Counted from the first letter of the stretch, positions 29,340-40,100 are shown. The stretch is 64,000 bases of DNA from Steroidobacteraceae bacterium (GCA_025458905.1 JALORN010000010.1:1-64000), one strand, 5' to 3'. Notes: generated from the sequence alone by a model not told the origin. Program-made: numbers and translations.

Positions 29340-31607
29340 CTACTTCGCCTCGGCAGGCACTTCGGTCAACGCCTCGAGACGCGTGACCCCGCGCCAGCCG
29401 CGGGGCAAGACCGCGCCTCGCTGGGCGCGTTCGCCCTTGTAGTCCCTGAGCTGGGACCACTCCAGCGTCATGCGGCGCTCGCCGGCGAGCACCACCAGGC
29501 TGCCGCCCTTGTCGACGACGGCGACGCCGGCGAGCAGCTCCTCGCGCGCGGTCGCCCGTGCCGCGGGGATGTTGAAGAGCTTGTTGCCCTTGCCCCTGGG
29601 CATCTCAGGCACGTCGCTCGCCGGGAAGGTGAGCAGCCGGCCTTCGGTGTTGGCGACGCAGACCAGGGCGCCGGGGCCCGGCACCGGCGCCGGCGGCAGC
29701 ACCATCGCGCCTTCGGGTACCGACAGCACGGTCTTGCCGGCGCGACGGTCCGTCACGAGATCCTTGAGGCGCGCGGTGAAGCCGTAGCCGGCGTCCGAGA
29801 CGAGCAGCCAGAGCCCCTCGGGATCGCCCATCATGACGCCCGCGAACCTGGCGCCGTCCGGCGGGTTGAGACGTCCCGACAGGGGCTCTCCGAGGCCCCG
29901 AGCGGAGGGCAGCGAGTGCGCGGGCAACGCGTAGCAGCGGCCCGTCGAGTCCAGGAAAACCGCCGGCTGCAGCGCCATGCCGCGCACGGCATGCTGGTAG
30001 CCGTCGCCGTTCTTGTACTGCAGCGCGCGCGGGTCGATCTCGTGGCCCTTGGCCTGCCGCACCCAGCCGCCGGTCGAGAGCACCACCGTGACCGGATCGT
30101 TGGCGATCAGCGAGGTCTCGTCGATCGCCTGGGCGGCCTCGCGTTCCACGATCCTGGAGCGCCGCGGGTCGCCGTACTTGTCGGCGTCCGCCTGCAACTC
30201 GGTCGCGATCAGCTTCTTGAGGCGTGCCTCGCTGCCGAGGATCGCCTGCAGCTCGTCGCGCTCCTCGGCGAGCTTCTTCTGCTCCTCGCGGATCTTCATC
30301 TCCTCGAGCTTCGCGAGGTGCCTCAGCTTGGTCTCGAGGATCGCCTCGGCCTGTTCGCTGGAGAGCGCGAAGCGCTTCATCAGCACCGGCTTCGGTTCTT
30401 CCTCGCGGCGGATGATGCGGATCACCTCGTCGAGGTTGAGGTAGGCCACCAGCAGGCCGTCGAGGATGTGCAGGCGCTTGCCGACCTTCTCGAGCCTCCA
30501 CTGCAGCCGGCGCGTGACCGTCGTGGTGCGGAACTGCAGCCACTCGACGAGCATGTCGCGCAGGCCCATCACCCGCGGCCGCCCGTCGAGGCCGATGACG
30601 TTCAGGTTGACGCGGTAGTTGCGCTCGAGGTCGGTGGTGGCGAACAGGTGTGCCATCAGCTGGTCGGTGTCGACCTTGCGGCCCTTCGGCACGATCACGA
30701 TGCGGGTCGGGTTCTCGTGGTCCGACTCGTCGCGGATGTCCTCGACCAGCGGCAGCTTCTTGGCCCGCATCTGCTCGGCGACCTGCTCCTGGACCTTGGA
30801 GCCGGAGGTCAGCCAGGGCAGCGCGGTGACGACGATCGCGTCGTCCTCGATCTTCCAGGTGGCGCGCGCCTTGAAGCTGCCGACGCCCTTGTCGTAGAAC
30901 TCGACGAGGTCCGACCGCGGCGAGACGATCTCGCCGCCGGTCGGCAGGTCGGGGCCCTTGACGTGCTTCATCAGCGCACGCGTCGTCGCATCCGGCTCGT
31001 CGAGCAGGTGGATGCAGGCCGCCGCGACCTCGCGCAGGTTGTGCGGCGGGATGTCGGTCGCCATGCCGACGGCGATGCCGGTGGTGCCGTTGAGCAGCAG
31101 GTTCGGCAGGCGCGCCGGGAGCACGGCGGGCTCCTCGAGCCGCCCGTCGTAGTTCGGCACCCAGTCGACCGTGCCCTCGCCGAGCTCGGCGAGCAGCGTC
31201 TCGGCGTAGCGCGTGAGCTTCGACTCGGTATAGCGCATCGCCGCGAACGACTTCGGGTCGTCCTGCGAGCCCCAGTTGCCCTGCCCGTCGACGATCGGGT
31301 AACGGTAGGCGAAGGGCTGGGCCATCAGCACCATCGCCTCGTAGCAGGCAGTGTCGCCGTGCGGATGGTACTTGCCGAGCACGTCGCCGACCGACAGCGC
31401 CGACTTGCGGTGCTTCTGCCCGGCCGAAAGGCCGAGCTCGCTCATGGAATAGATGATGCGTCGCTGCACCGGCTTCAGGCCGTCGCCGATCGCCGGCAGC
31501 GCGCGGTCGAGGATCACGTACATCGAGTAGTCGAGATACGCCTTCTCGGTGAAGTCGCGCAGCGGGCGCTTCTCGATGCCCTCGAAGTTCAGCTCCAGGT
31601 CCTTCAC
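29340..31607 (-). CDS. parC: DNA topoisomerase IV subunit A
   Basis: DNA-cleaving subunit of the decatenating topoisomerase. Tyr126 in AAMRYTES is the active-site tyrosine. The quinolone-binding region reads [10 protein letters not shown], with Thr86 where E. coli has Ser80. C-terminal beta-propeller repeats follow. The start is taken as GTG at 31607, overlapping the parE stop as GTGA with an AGG upstream, giving 755 residues; an ATG at 31646 would lie inside parE. It converges on the FimX-like gene with a 30-base gap. Confidence 0.96.
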   Translation of the reverse strand: MKDLELNFEGIEKRPLRDFTEKAYLDYSMYVILDRALPAIGDGLKPVQRRIIYSMSELGLSAGQKHRKSALSVGDVLGKYHPHGDTACYEAMVLMAQPFAYRYPIVDGQGNWGSQDDPKSFAAMRYTESKLTRYAETLLAELGEGTVDWVPNYDGRLEEPAVLPARLPNLLLNGTTGIAVGMATDIPPHNLREVAAACIHLLDEPDATTRALMKHVKGPDLPTGGEIVSPRSDLVEFYDKGVGSFKARATWKIEDDAIVVTALPWLTSGSKVQEQVAEQMRAKKLPLVEDIRDESDHENPTRIVIVPKGRKVDTDQLMAHLFATTDLERNYRVNLNVIGLDGRPRVMGLRDMLVEWLQFRTTTVTRRLQWRLEKVGKRLHILDGLLVAYLNLDEVIRIIRREEEPKPVLMKRFALSSEQAEAILETKLRHLAKLEEMKIREEQKKLAEERDELQAILGSEARLKKLIATELQADADKYGDPRRSRIVEREAAQAIDETSLIANDPVTVVLSTGGWVRQAKGHEIDPRALQYKNGDGYQHAVRGMALQPAVFLDSTGRCYALPAHSLPSARGLGEPLSGRLNPPDGARFAGVMMGDPEGLWLLVSDAGYGFTARLKDLVTDRRAGKTVLSVPEGAMVLPPAPVPGPGALVCVANTEGRLLTFPASDVPEMPRGKGNKLFNIPAARATAREELLAGVAVVDKGGSLVVLAGERRMTLEWSQLRDYKGERAQRGAVLPRGWRGVTRLEALTEVPAEAK

Positions 31608-33493
31608 GGTACGACCTCGGCGAGGTTGCCCTTTTGCTCGAGCCATTCACGGCGGTCGGAAGCGCGCTTCTTGGCGAGCAGCATGTCCATCAGCGAATCG
31701 GTCTCGTCGCGCGCGTCGAGCGTCAGTTGCACGAGGCGCCGCGTGCGGGGGTCCATCGTGGTCTCGCGCAGCTGGCTCGGGTTCATCTCGCCGAGTCCCT
31801 TGAAGCGCATGACCTGCGGCTTGGCGCGCGACTCGCGTGCGAGCTTTTCCAGGACCTGGTCGCGTTCGGCTTCGTCGAGCGCATAGGCGACCAGCTTGCC
31901 CGCGTCGATCCGGAACAGCGGCGGCATCGCCACGAAGACGTGCCCGTGGGAGACCAGCGGGCGGAAGTGCCTCAGGAAAAGCGCGCAGAGCAGCGTCGCG
32001 ATGTGCTGACCGTCGGAGTCGGCGTCGGCGAGGATGCAGATGCGATGGTAGCGCAGGCGCGAGATGTCCGAATCGCCCGGGTCGACGCCGAGCGCGACGC
32101 TGATGTCGTGCACCTCCTGCGAGGAGGAGATGGCGCCGTGGTCGAGTTCCCAGGTGTTCAGGATCTTGCCGCGCAGCGGCATGATCGCCTGGAAGTCCTT
32201 GTCGCGCGCCTGCTTGGCGGAGCCGCCCGCCGAGTCACCCTCGACGAGGAAGAGTTCCGAGCGGCGCGGGTCGTCGCTGGCGCAGTCGGCGAGCTTGCCC
32301 GGCAGCGCCGGGCCGCTGGAGACACGCTTGCGCTGCACCTTCTGTGCCGCCTTGAGGCGCTCCTGCGCATTGTCGATCGCGTACTGCGCGATCTTCTCGC
32401 CCGCGTCCGGGTGCTGTGCGAGCCAGAGGCCCAGGTGGTCCTTGACGAACCCCTCGACCAGGGCCGCCGCGTCGCGCGAGGCCAGCCGCTCCTTGGTCTG
32501 GCCCGCGAACTGCGGCTCGCGGATCTTGATCGAGAGCACGAAGCGCGCGCCGTCCCAGACGTCCTCGGGCGTGAGCTTGACGCCGCGCGGCAGCAGGTTG
32601 CGGAACTCGCAGAACTCGCGCACCGCGGTGGTCGCGCCGGCGCGCAGGCCGTTGACGTGGGTGCCACCCTCGATCGTGGGGATCAGGTTGACGTAGCTCT
32701 CGGCGATCGCCTGGTCGGCCTCGGGCGCCCAGCAGAGCGCGAACTCGACGGTGTCGGCGTCCTGCTCGCGCTTGCCGGTGATCGGCTCGGCGGGCAGGCG
32801 ATCGACCTTGCCGAGTTCGTCGGCGAGGTAGGCACCGAGGTCGCCGGTGAAGAACCACTCGTCCTTCTGGCCGGTGGCCTCGTCGAGGAAACTCAGCCTG
32901 AGGCCGGGGCACAGCACCGCCTTGGCCTTCAGCACGTGCCGCAGCTGCGGCACCGAGAACTTGCCGGAATCGAAGTACTTCGGGTCGGGCCAAAAACGCA
33001 CCGTCGTGCCGGTGTTGCGCTGGCCGGTGGTGCCGACCACCTCGAGCTTCGAGTAGACCTTCCCGTCCTTGAAGCCGATGTTGTATTCCTTGCCGCCACG
33101 CCGGATCCAGCACTCGAGCTGCTTCGAGAGCGCGTTGACCACCGACACGCCGACGCCGTGCAGGCCGCCGGAATACTTGTAGTTGCTGCCGTCGAACTTG
33201 CCACCGGCGTGCAGGCGCGTGAGGATCAGCTCGACGCCGCTGACCTTCTCCTTCGGGTGGATGTCGACGGGCATGCCGCGGCCGTCGTCGGCCACCTCGA
33301 GAGAGCCGTCCTCGTGCAGCGTGACCGCGATCTGCTTCGCGTGCCCCGCCAGCGCCTCGTCGACGCTGTTGTCGATGACCTCGTGCGCGAGGTGGTTGGG
33401 CCGGGACGTGTCCGTGTACATGCCCGGGCGACGGCGCACGGGTTCCAGTCCGGAAAGGACCTCGATCGCCGAGGCGTCGTAGTCTTTCGCCAT
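31604..33493 (-). CDS. parE: DNA topoisomerase IV subunit B
   Basis: ATPase subunit of topoisomerase IV. The GHKL fold shows [17 protein letters not shown] and the [15 protein letters not shown] lid. The TOPRIM domain has [12 protein letters not shown], the PLRGKILN segment and the metal site DADSDGQH. The [13 protein letters not shown] start at 33493 gives 629 residues, the same class as E. coli ParE rather than the longer GyrB. It is the first gene of the parE-parC operon. Confidence 0.97.
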   Translation of the reverse strand: MAKDYDASAIEVLSGLEPVRRRPGMYTDTSRPNHLAHEVIDNSVDEALAGHAKQIAVTLHEDGSLEVADDGRGMPVDIHPKEKVSGVELILTRLHAGGKFDGSNYKYSGGLHGVGVSVVNALSKQLECWIRRGGKEYNIGFKDGKVYSKLEVVGTTGQRNTGTTVRFWPDPKYFDSGKFSVPQLRHVLKAKAVLCPGLRLSFLDEATGQKDEWFFTGDLGAYLADELGKVDRLPAEPITGKREQDADTVEFALCWAPEADQAIAESYVNLIPTIEGGTHVNGLRAGATTAVREFCEFRNLLPRGVKLTPEDVWDGARFVLSIKIREPQFAGQTKERLASRDAAALVEGFVKDHLGLWLAQHPDAGEKIAQYAIDNAQERLKAAQKVQRKRVSSGPALPGKLADCASDDPRRSELFLVEGDSAGGSAKQARDKDFQAIMPLRGKILNTWELDHGAISSSQEVHDISVALGVDPGDSDISRLRYHRICILADADSDGQHIATLLCALFLRHFRPLVSHGHVFVAMPPLFRIDAGKLVAYALDEAERDQVLEKLARESRAKPQVMRFKGLGEMNPSQLRETTMDPRTRRLVQLTLDARDETDSLMDMLLAKKRASDRREWLEQKGNLAEVVP

Positions 33494-33544
33494 CAGGGGT
33501 CGGTTCCGCAAGCAAGGAGGGATGAGGCAAGCGTCGGCGGCGAC

Positions 33545-33606
33545 GGGCTGTCAGTCCCAGGGCCGCGGAGGCCGCGGGCTGTCAGTCCCGCGGCGGCGCG
33601 AGTATA
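33545..33606 (-). promoter_or_regulatory. parE upstream region: -10 candidate and a repeated 14-bp box
   Basis: The 328-base gap 33494-33821 separates parE from xseB. On the parE side TATACT (33606-33601) could be a -10. Between it and the gene, the box GGGACTGACAGCCC occurs twice on the parE strand (33589-33576 and 33558-33545, 31-base period). One copy lies within a CCGCGGG/CCCGCGG inverted repeat. This could be an operator pair or a structured leader; nothing known is recognised. The middle of the gap (33610-33750) is GC-rich without visible features. Confidence 0.3.
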
Positions 33607-33759
33607 GCGGACGACGTGTCCGTGCGCGCCGTTGCCCGGAGCCGGCGGGCGGGAGGCACGCCTGCGGCGCGCCCGCGAGGCACCTGCGACGGGCCCTGGA
33701 GCGGGCTGGCGGCGGCCACGATGGCATGCCCGGAACCACCGCCGGTCGACAGAGTCCGT

Positions 33760-33789
33760 TTGACCCAGAATTCTCCCGGCGTTTATGGT
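33760..33789 (+). promoter_or_regulatory. Candidate promoter of xseB-ispA-dxs
   Basis: TTGACC (33760-33765) and TATGGT (33784-33789) are 18 bases apart in an unusually AT-rich patch. Transcription would start near 33796, leaving a 26-base leader to the inferred xseB TTG. Confidence 0.45.
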
Positions 33790-33821
33790 CGCGTTCCCCC
33801 GTTCGCACAAGGCGTCGCTCC

Positions 33822-34106
33822 TTGAATCGCAAGCCCCGCCAACCGGATTTCGAGAAGTCCCTGCAGGAGCTCGAGCAGCTCGTCGAGCGGCTCGAGAACG
33901 GCGACCTCCCCCTCGAGGAGTCGTTGCGCACGTTCGAGCGTGGCGTCGCGCTCACCCGCGAATGCCAGTCGGCGCTGCAGTCGGCCCAGGCGCGCGTCGA
34001 GATCCTGCTCAAGCGCGACGGCAGGCCCGAGGCCGTGGCGTTCGACGCCGGGCCCGACGGTGCCGGGTCGACCGACGAGGACGAAGTCGAGGGAGACGAG
34101 GCATGA
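33822..34106 (+). CDS. xseB: Exodeoxyribonuclease VII small subunit
   Basis: Small helical subunit that binds XseA and regulates its single-strand nuclease activity. The family core is complete: [35 protein letters not shown] and an acidic tail. The frame has no ATG before the core. TTG at 33822, with AAGG upstream and about nine residues before FEKS, is the best start and gives 94 residues. The stop overlaps ispA as ATGA, the usual xseB-ispA-dxs order. Confidence 0.92.
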   Translation: MNRKPRQPDFEKSLQELEQLVERLENGDLPLEESLRTFERGVALTRECQSALQSAQARVEILLKRDGRPEAVAFDAGPDGAGSTDEDEVEGDEA

Positions 34107-35014
34107 GCGAGCCAGCGCGCGGCGCCCTCGACTCGCGGATCGCCGCCTACCGCGAGCGCATCGAGTCGGTGCTCGACTCGGTGCTCGCGCTGCCGGACCC
34201 CGGTACGACCCGCCTGCGCGACGCGATGCGCTACAGCTCGCTCGGCGGTGGCAAGCGGCTGCGGCCGGTCCTGGTGTACACGACGGGCACGGCCCTCGGC
34301 GCGCCGCTGGAGCGACTGGACGCACCCGCGGCCGCGGTCGAGCTGATCCACGTCTACAGCCTGGTCCACGACGACCTGCCGGCGATGGACGACGACGACC
34401 TGCGCCGCGGCCGGCCGACCTGCCACAAGGCGTTCGACGAGGCGACGGCGATCCTGACGGGCGATGCGCTGCAGGCACTGTCGTTCCAGGTGCTGGCCGG
34501 CGAGCCGACGACCGACGTGGTCGAGGCGGCCGCGCGCCTCGACATGATCCGGCTGCTCGCCCTCGGCATCGGCACGCTCGGCATGGCGGGCGGCCAGGCG
34601 ATCGACCTCGAGTCGGTCGGGCGGCGCCTCGAGCTGCCGATGCTGGAAGACATGCACCGGCGCAAGACCGGCGCGCTGATCGAGACCAGCGTGATGCTGG
34701 GCGCCGTGGCCGCGGGCGTGCGCGCCGGTCCGGTCTACGGCGCGCTGCGCGAGTTCGGCGCGGCCATCGGCCTGGCCTTCCAGATCCAGGACGACATCCT
34801 CGACGTCGCCGGTACCACCGAGCAGCTCGGGAAGTTCGCCGGCGCGGACGCGGCGCGCGACAAGCCCACCTACCCGAGCATCGTCGGGATGGCGGAGGCG
34901 CGGCGGGCCGCGGCCGAACAGCACGACCGGGCGATCGCGGCGCTGGCACCACTCGGCGAGCGTGCGGCGGGCCTCGTGGAACTCGCCCATTTCGTCACTG
35001 GGCGAGGCAACTGA
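34103..35014 (+). CDS. ispA: Farnesyl diphosphate synthase (geranyltranstransferase)
   Basis: Condenses IPP with DMAPP and GPP to FPP. The first aspartate-rich motif is in [15 protein letters not shown] (about residues 90-104) and the second in QIQDDILDV (about 230). GGGKRLRP binds IPP and HRRKTGALI is the conserved middle motif. It has 303 residues. The ATG at 34103 overlaps the xseB stop. The next gene, dxs, supplies precursors to the same pathway. Confidence 0.95.
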   Translation: MSEPARGALDSRIAAYRERIESVLDSVLALPDPGTTRLRDAMRYSSLGGGKRLRPVLVYTTGTALGAPLERLDAPAAAVELIHVYSLVHDDLPAMDDDDLRRGRPTCHKAFDEATAILTGDALQALSFQVLAGEPTTDVVEAAARLDMIRLLALGIGTLGMAGGQAIDLESVGRRLELPMLEDMHRRKTGALIETSVMLGAVAAGVRAGPVYGALREFGAAIGLAFQIQDDILDVAGTTEQLGKFAGADAARDKPTYPSIVGMAEARRAAAEQHDRAIAALAPLGERAAGLVELAHFVTGRGN

Positions 35015-35072
35015 CGGAACCGGCCGCGCACCGGCTGGGCGGCCCCTGCCGGCCGTGTAAGATGACGGTGCA

Positions 35073-36974
35073 ATGACCGCCCCACGCACCCTCCACCCGT
35101 TGCTGTCACGCATCGAGTCGCCCGCCGACCTGCGGCGGCTGAAGCCGTCGCAGTTGGGGGAGGTGTGCCAGGAACTGCGCGACTACCTCATCCGCAGCGT
35201 GGCCACGCGCGGCGGGCATTTCGCTGCCGGCCTCGGCACGGTCGAGCTCACGGTGGCGCTGCATTATGTGTACGACACCCCGGAGGACCGGTTGGTCTGG
35301 GACGTCGGCCACCAGGCCTATCCGCACAAGGTGCTGACCGGCCGGCGCGACCGGCTGGCCACGATCAAGCAGAAGGATGGCCTCGCCCCGTTCCCCTCGC
35401 GCGCGGAGAGCAAGTACGACACCTTCGGGGTCGGCCATTCGAGCACCTCGATCAGTGCGGCCCTCGGCATGGCAGTGGCGGCGCAGCGCGAAGGCGCGAA
35501 GCGACGCGTCGTGGCCGTGATCGGCGACGGGGCGATCACGGCCGGCATGGCCTTCGAGGCCCTGAACAACGCCGGCTCGCTGAAGGCCGACCTGCTCGTC
35601 GTGCTGAACGACAACGACATGTCGATCTCCGAGAACGTCGGCGCGATGTCGCATTACTTCGCCCGCATCCTCTCGGGACGGACCTACGCGGCGCTGCGCG
35701 AGCGAGGCAAGAAGGTGCTGCGGCAGATGCCGACCGTCTGGGAGCTCGCCCGTCGCTCCGAGGAGCACATGAAGGGCATGGTGCTGCCTGGCACCCTGTT
35801 CGAGGAACTCGGCTTCAACTACATCGGGCCGATCGACGGCCACGACATCGACACCCTGGTCCAGACGCTGCGCAACCAGCGCAAGCTACGCGGCCCGCAG
35901 TTCCTGCACGTCGTGACGCGCAAGGGCAAGGGCTATGCGCCCGCCGAGGCAGACCCGATCAAGTGGCACGGGCCCGGCCCCTTCGACCCGGCGAGCGGGA
36001 CCATCTTCAAGGACAAGGCGACCGGTCCTTCGTTCACTCAGGTGTTCGGGCAGTGGCTCTGCGACATGGCCGAGCGCGAACCGCGCCTGATCGGCATCAC
36101 GCCGGCGATGCGCGAGGGCTCGGGCCTGGTGGAGTTCTCGAAGCGCTTCCCGGACCGCTACTTCGACGTCGCGATCGCCGAGCAGCATGCCGTGACCTTC
36201 GCCGCCGGGCTCGCCTGCGAGGGCCTCAAGCCGGTGGTCGCGATCTACTCCACCTTCCTGCAGCGCGCCTACGACCAGCTGATCCACGACGTCGCACTGC
36301 AGAACCTGCCGGTCGTGTTCGCCCTGGACCGTGCCGGCCTGGTCGGCAGCGACGGCGCGACCCACCAGGGCGCGTTCGACCTGTCGTACCTGCGCTGCAT
36401 TCCGAACATGGTGGTCATGGCGCCGGCCGACGAGAACGAGTGCCGCCACATGCTCTATACGGCGACCACCCTCGCCTGCCCGAGCGCGGTGCGCTACCCG
36501 CGCGGCGCGGGTGCCGGCGTGGCGGTCGAGGCGGCGATGCATGCACTGCCGGTCGGGCGCGGCGAGATCCGCCGCGAGGGTCGTTCCGGGCTCGCGATCC
36601 TCTGTTTCGGCACGCTGCTCGCCTCGACGCTGCTGATCGGCGAGCGACTCGATGCGACGGTCGTCAACATGCGCTTCGTCAAGCCCCTCGACGAGGAACT
36701 GGTGCTGCGGCTGATCGCGCGCCACCATGCCCTCGTCACCGTGGAGGAAAACACGGTCGCCGGCGGCGCTGGCGCTGCGGTGGCGGAGCTGCTGTCGGCC
36801 TCGGGCGCGGCGCTGCCCCAGCTGCTGGTCGGCATCCCCGACCGGTTCATCGAACATGGTTCCCGCGACGATTGCCTGGCAGCCGCCGGCCTCGACCTTG
36901 CCGGCTTGAGCCGGACGATCGAAGGGTGGTGGACTGCGCACAATTCCGACCGCTCGCGCCGGGTCGGCGGGTAA
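35073..36974 (+). CDS. dxs: 1-deoxy-D-xylulose-5-phosphate synthase
   Basis: TPP-dependent first step of the MEP isoprenoid pathway, from pyruvate and glyceraldehyde 3-phosphate. The TPP and magnesium site is [28 protein letters not shown] and GHSSTSIS lie before it, and [11 protein letters not shown] holds the catalytic Glu. The length is 633 residues. TAAGAT at 35058-35063, nine bases before the ATG, could be an internal promoter that makes a nearly leaderless mRNA. Confidence 0.97.
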   Translation: MTAPRTLHPLLSRIESPADLRRLKPSQLGEVCQELRDYLIRSVATRGGHFAAGLGTVELTVALHYVYDTPEDRLVWDVGHQAYPHKVLTGRRDRLATIKQKDGLAPFPSRAESKYDTFGVGHSSTSISAALGMAVAAQREGAKRRVVAVIGDGAITAGMAFEALNNAGSLKADLLVVLNDNDMSISENVGAMSHYFARILSGRTYAALRERGKKVLRQMPTVWELARRSEEHMKGMVLPGTLFEELGFNYIGPIDGHDIDTLVQTLRNQRKLRGPQFLHVVTRKGKGYAPAEADPIKWHGPGPFDPASGTIFKDKATGPSFTQVFGQWLCDMAEREPRLIGITPAMREGSGLVEFSKRFPDRYFDVAIAEQHAVTFAAGLACEGLKPVVAIYSTFLQRAYDQLIHDVALQNLPVVFALDRAGLVGSDGATHQGAFDLSYLRCIPNMVVMAPADENECRHMLYTATTLACPSAVRYPRGAGAGVAVEAAMHALPVGRGEIRREGRSGLAILCFGTLLASTLLIGERLDATVVNMRFVKPLDEELVLRLIARHHALVTVEENTVAGGAGAAVAELLSASGAALPQLLVGIPDRFIEHGSRDDCLAAAGLDLAGLSRTIEGWWTAHNSDRSRRVGG

Positions 36975-37016
36975 CGTCCGAGCCGTCATCCTGGTCCAGG
37001 GTGATCAGCCGTACAG

Positions 37017-37057
37017 CTTTTGTATAGATTGAGGCTATACAAGAGTTGCTCTAGAGT
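37017..37057 (+). promoter_or_regulatory. Operator-like inverted repeat overlapping the folE2 promoter
   Basis: Two 11-base arms, 37017-37027 (CTTTTGTATAG) and 37035-37045 (CTATACAAGAG), match at 10 of 11 positions around a 7-base centre. Inside lies a possible -35 TTGAGG (37029-37034), followed 17 bases later by TAGAGT (37052-37057) as -10. Transcription would begin near 37064, 51 bases before folE2. A dimeric regulator bound here would cover the -35 and spacer. It does not resemble a Zur box. Confidence 0.5.
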
Positions 37058-37114
37058 GGCATCGCAGGTTGCGCCCGCCACGGATCGAGCGGGATACCAG
37101 ACAAGGAACCCCAC

Positions 37115-37942
37115 ATGAACTCAGTCTCCCCCCTCGCCCCGAAGCCCAAGGTCGCGATCGTCGAAGACGTCCAGAACCGCGTCGATACCCGCCAGATCCC
37201 GATCAATCGGGTCGGCATCAAGGACATCGTGCATCCGGTCCGGGTCCGCGACCGCTCCTCGGGTGACCAGCACACCGTCGCGACACTGAACATGTACGTG
37301 AACCTGCCGCACAACTTCAAGGGCACGCACATGTCGCGCTTCGTCGAGTTGCTGCACCAGGAGCGCGAGATCTCGGTCGAGGGGTTCCAGAAGATTCTCG
37401 AGGAGATGACGGTCAAGCTCGAGGCCGAAGCCGGCCACATCCAGATGACGTTCCCCTTCTTCGTGATGAAGAAGGCGCCGGTATCCGGCGTCGAAAGCCT
37501 GATGGACTACCAGACCACCCTGATCGGGGAGCGCCGGGAAGGCGTGACCGCCCTCTGGGTCAAGGTGGTCGTACCCGTCACCAGCCTCTGCCCCTGCAGC
37601 AAGAAGATCTCCCAATACGGCGCGCACAACCAGCGCTCCCACGTGACGATCAAGGCGAGGCTGCGGGAGCACATGTGGATCGAGGAACTGATCGACATCG
37701 CCGAGTCGGAGGCGTCGTGCGAACTGTTCGGGATCCTGAAGCGCCCCGACGAGAAGTACGTGACCGAGCGCGCCTACGACAACCCGAAGTTCGTCGAGGA
37801 CATGGTGCGTGACGTCGCGGTACGGCTGAACGACGAGCCGCGGATATCGGCCTACGTGGTCGAGACGGAGAACTTCGAGTCGATCCACAACCACTCGGCG
37901 TACGCGCTGATCGAGCGCGACAAGGACGCCACCCCCGCCTGA
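37115..37942 (+). CDS. folE2: FolE2, GTP cyclohydrolase IB
   Basis: Converts GTP to dihydroneopterin triphosphate at the start of folate synthesis and, in many bacteria, of queuosine-type pathways. The COG1469 motifs are visible: [13 protein letters not shown] (residues 64-76), [10 protein letters not shown] with the metal-site cysteine, and the C-terminal [10 protein letters not shown]. The length is 275 residues. FolE2 tolerates metals other than zinc and often replaces FolE under zinc shortage; whether a zinc-dependent FolE exists here is unknown. It is monocistronic, and its promoter carries a palindrome. Confidence 0.95.
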   Translation: MNSVSPLAPKPKVAIVEDVQNRVDTRQIPINRVGIKDIVHPVRVRDRSSGDQHTVATLNMYVNLPHNFKGTHMSRFVELLHQEREISVEGFQKILEEMTVKLEAEAGHIQMTFPFFVMKKAPVSGVESLMDYQTTLIGERREGVTALWVKVVVPVTSLCPCSKKISQYGAHNQRSHVTIKARLREHMWIEELIDIAESEASCELFGILKRPDEKYVTERAYDNPKFVEDMVRDVAVRLNDEPRISAYVVETENFESIHNHSAYALIERDKDATPA

Positions 37943-38053
37943 CCCGCATCCAGGGCCGGCAGGCGCCCCCATGGGCCGCCGGCCGCAGGGCGACGGCGCG
38001 CACCGCGCCCTCGGGACGCGGCGCCCGAGCCCACCGGCCTGCCGGACGGGGTG

Positions 38054-38665
38054 TCAGAGCACCTTTTCGATGGCCGCTGCGAGCTCCCGCGACTCGGGCC
38101 CGGTCGTGCTGCCGAACGCGCCGACGACGCGTCCGTCGGCGGCGATCACGTACTTGTTGAAGTTCCAGCTCGGCGCGCGCGACTGCCTGGCGATCTCGGC
38201 GAAGACGGGGTTCGCCGCCCTGCCCGTCACGGAGGTCGGCGCGAGCATCGGGAACTTGACGCCGTAGTTGACGTAGCAGACCTCGGCGGTCTCGGCCTCG
38301 TCGCCGGCTTCCTGGTGGAAATCGTCGGACGGGAAGCCGACCACGACCAGTCCCCTGGCCCGGTACTTCTGGTAGAGCGCCTCGAGCCCCTCGAACTGCC
38401 CCGTGAAGCCGCAATGGCTCGCCGTGTTCACGATCAGCAGCGGCTTGCCGGCGAAGGCCTTGCAGAGGTTCAGCGTCTCGGCCGAGCGCAGCCGCTTGAA
38501 GTCGTGGTCGAGGAAGGCCGGACAGGCCGTCGCCACGCGGCTCGCAACTGCAGCGGGCGCCGGTGGAGCAGGCGCCGGCGCAGCGGCGAAGGCGAGGCCG
38601 ACAAACGCGGCGAGGCCACCTGCGAGGGACGCGAACGACGAGACGTAGGCGTGCGGGCGGGACAT
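38054..38665 (-). CDS. Secreted glutathione-peroxidase-family thiol peroxidase
   Basis: GPx fold with the peroxidatic Cys85 in NTASHCGFTGQ and the WNF motif near residue 168. The usual FPCNQF loop reads FPSDDFHQE, so the tetrad glutamine and nearby cysteine are replaced. A further cysteine in EVCYVNYG could be resolving. The N-terminus from MSRPHAYV has a hydrophobic stretch and an Ala/Pro-rich linker, so export to the periplasm is likely. It has 203 residues. It converges on folE2; the 111-base gap has distant GC-rich inverted arms but no T-run. Confidence 0.85.
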   Translation of the reverse strand: MSRPHAYVSSFASLAGGLAAFVGLAFAAAPAPAPPAPAAVASRVATACPAFLDHDFKRLRSAETLNLCKAFAGKPLLIVNTASHCGFTGQFEGLEALYQKYRARGLVVVGFPSDDFHQEAGDEAETAEVCYVNYGVKFPMLAPTSVTGRAANPVFAEIARQSRAPSWNFNKYVIAADGRVVGAFGSTTGPESRELAAAIEKVL

Positions 38666-38783
38666 CCTGATCTCCGTGGGCAGCGACGCGGCCGTGACGC
38701 CACGGCCTGGCCGAAGTGTGCGGCAAACGGCGGGCCGACGCCAACGGGCCACGACCACGGCCGTTCCGGCCCTGGCACGCCGC

Positions 38784-40100
38784 TCAGCGGATCGAGGCCG
38801 CCTCGGCGTTCTGCAGGCGGGTGATCAGCGTCTTGAGGAACATGCGGTTGAAGCGCAGCTGGCAGGCGGCCGACACCTGCTCGAGCAGCGTCGCGCTGAC
38901 CTTGAGCACCGTGACCGGGCTCGATGCGCGGATGCTCGCCGTGCGCCGCGCACCCTTGACGTAGCCCGTCTCGCCGAAGCAGTCGCCGGTCTCGATCCTC
39001 CCGACGTTGGTGCCCGTGCGCTCGACGCTGCACTCGCCCGAGACCAGGATGTAGAAGCGATCGTCGATCTCGCCCTCGCGCACGATGTGCTCGCCTGGCG
39101 CGTAGTCGCGCCAGGTGCTGGCGCGCATGACCTCCCAGATCTCGGCGTGCGAGAACTCGTGGAAGAACCGCAGCCGGCGCAGCGTCGCGAACTGCTCCTG
39201 CTGGTCGATCTTGGCGTAGGCCTCGCGCAGCTTCTGGTGGACGCGCGTGAGGTCCGCGGCGAAGTCGAGGCCGGTCTTGTAGCGGCGCTCGGGCTGCTTC
39301 ATCAGCGCCGTCGCGCAGACCTGCTCGAGTTCCTCGGGGATGTCGGCGCGCAGGGTGTGGATCGGCGCCGGGGTCGCGTAGACGATCTGGTGCAGGAGCT
39401 TGGCGAGGTTCGAGGCCTTGAAGGGCCGCGCTCCCGTCAGCAGCTCGTACATCACGGCGCCTAGCGAGTAGATGTCGGAGCGGTTGCTGAGCTCGAGGCT
39501 CTGCACCTGCTCGGGAGACATGTAGCTCGGGCTGCCGGCGATGCCCTCGATGCGCGAGATGTCGGAGTCGGCGACCAGCGCGATGCCGAAGTCGATGATG
39601 CGCACGTCGGAATCCTGCGTGAGCATGATGTTCGACGGCTTGATGTCGCGGTGGATCACGCCGCGCGAGTGGGCGTAGTGCAGCGCCCGGGCGCACTTGT
39701 AGACGATCTCGACCACGTCGTCGATGCGCAGCAGGTTGTCGGGCTTGCAGTACGCCGCCAGGGTGCGCGCGCCGTGCACGTGCTCGGTGACGATGTAGCA
39801 GTAGTCGCCCTCCTCGCCCGCGTCGTAGATCGGCAGGATGTGCGGGTGCTGCAGCATCCCGACCATGTGCGCCTCGGAGAGGAACATCTTCCTCGCGATG
39901 CGCGCCTTCTCCTCGTCGCCGCCGGCGTCGAGGTTGTAGACCTTGATCGCGACGTCGCGGCCGTAGTACGGGTCGTGCGAGAGATAGACGGTGCCGGTGC
40001 TGCCGCGACCGACCTCGTTGACGATCACGTACTTGCCGATCTTCTCCGGCATCCTCGCCGGGGCGCTCGGACGGGCTTCGTTCTGCAGCAGTGAGGGCAT
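38784..40100 (-). CDS. Ser/Thr protein kinase with C-terminal cyclic-nucleotide-binding domain
   Basis: Residues 20-285 are a Hanks-type kinase: GRGSTGTVY loop, VAIKVY, HRDIKPSN, DFGIAL and MSPEQ are intact. Residues 310-430 are a cNMP domain with FGETGYVKGARRTAS, which keeps the Gly-Glu and Arg typical of real binding. No membrane helix is seen. The natural reading is a kinase gated by cAMP or cGMP; substrate unknown. The start at 40100 is uncertain; a Met 16 codons later just before EKIGKYVIV is possible. It stands alone, 106 bases from thiL. Confidence 0.87.
   Translation of the reverse strand: MPSLLQNEARPSAPARMPEKIGKYVIVNEVGRGSTGTVYLSHDPYYGRDVAIKVYNLDAGGDEEKARIARKMFLSEAHMVGMLQHPHILPIYDAGEEGDYCYIVTEHVHGARTLAAYCKPDNLLRIDDVVEIVYKCARALHYAHSRGVIHRDIKPSNIMLTQDSDVRIIDFGIALVADSDISRIEGIAGSPSYMSPEQVQSLELSNRSDIYSLGAVMYELLTGARPFKASNLAKLLHQIVYATPAPIHTLRADIPEELEQVCATALMKQPERRYKTGLDFAADLTRVHQKLREAYAKIDQQEQFATLRRLRFFHEFSHAEIWEVMRASTWRDYAPGEHIVREGEIDDRFYILVSGECSVERTGTNVGRIETGDCFGETGYVKGARRTASIRASSPVTVLKVSATLLEQVSAACQLRFNRMFLKTLITRLQNAEAASIR

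Noticed and set aside
37017..37045. folE2 palindrome as a Zur box
   Set aside because: Arms and 7-base centre do not fit the compact Zur consensus built around TTATANTATAA.
37943..38053. Inverted arms CCGGCAGGC (37956-37964) and GCCTGCCGG (38037-38045) between folE2 and the peroxidase
   Set aside because: Nine bases, 72 apart, in DNA so GC-rich that such matches are expected; no T-run, so not called a terminator.
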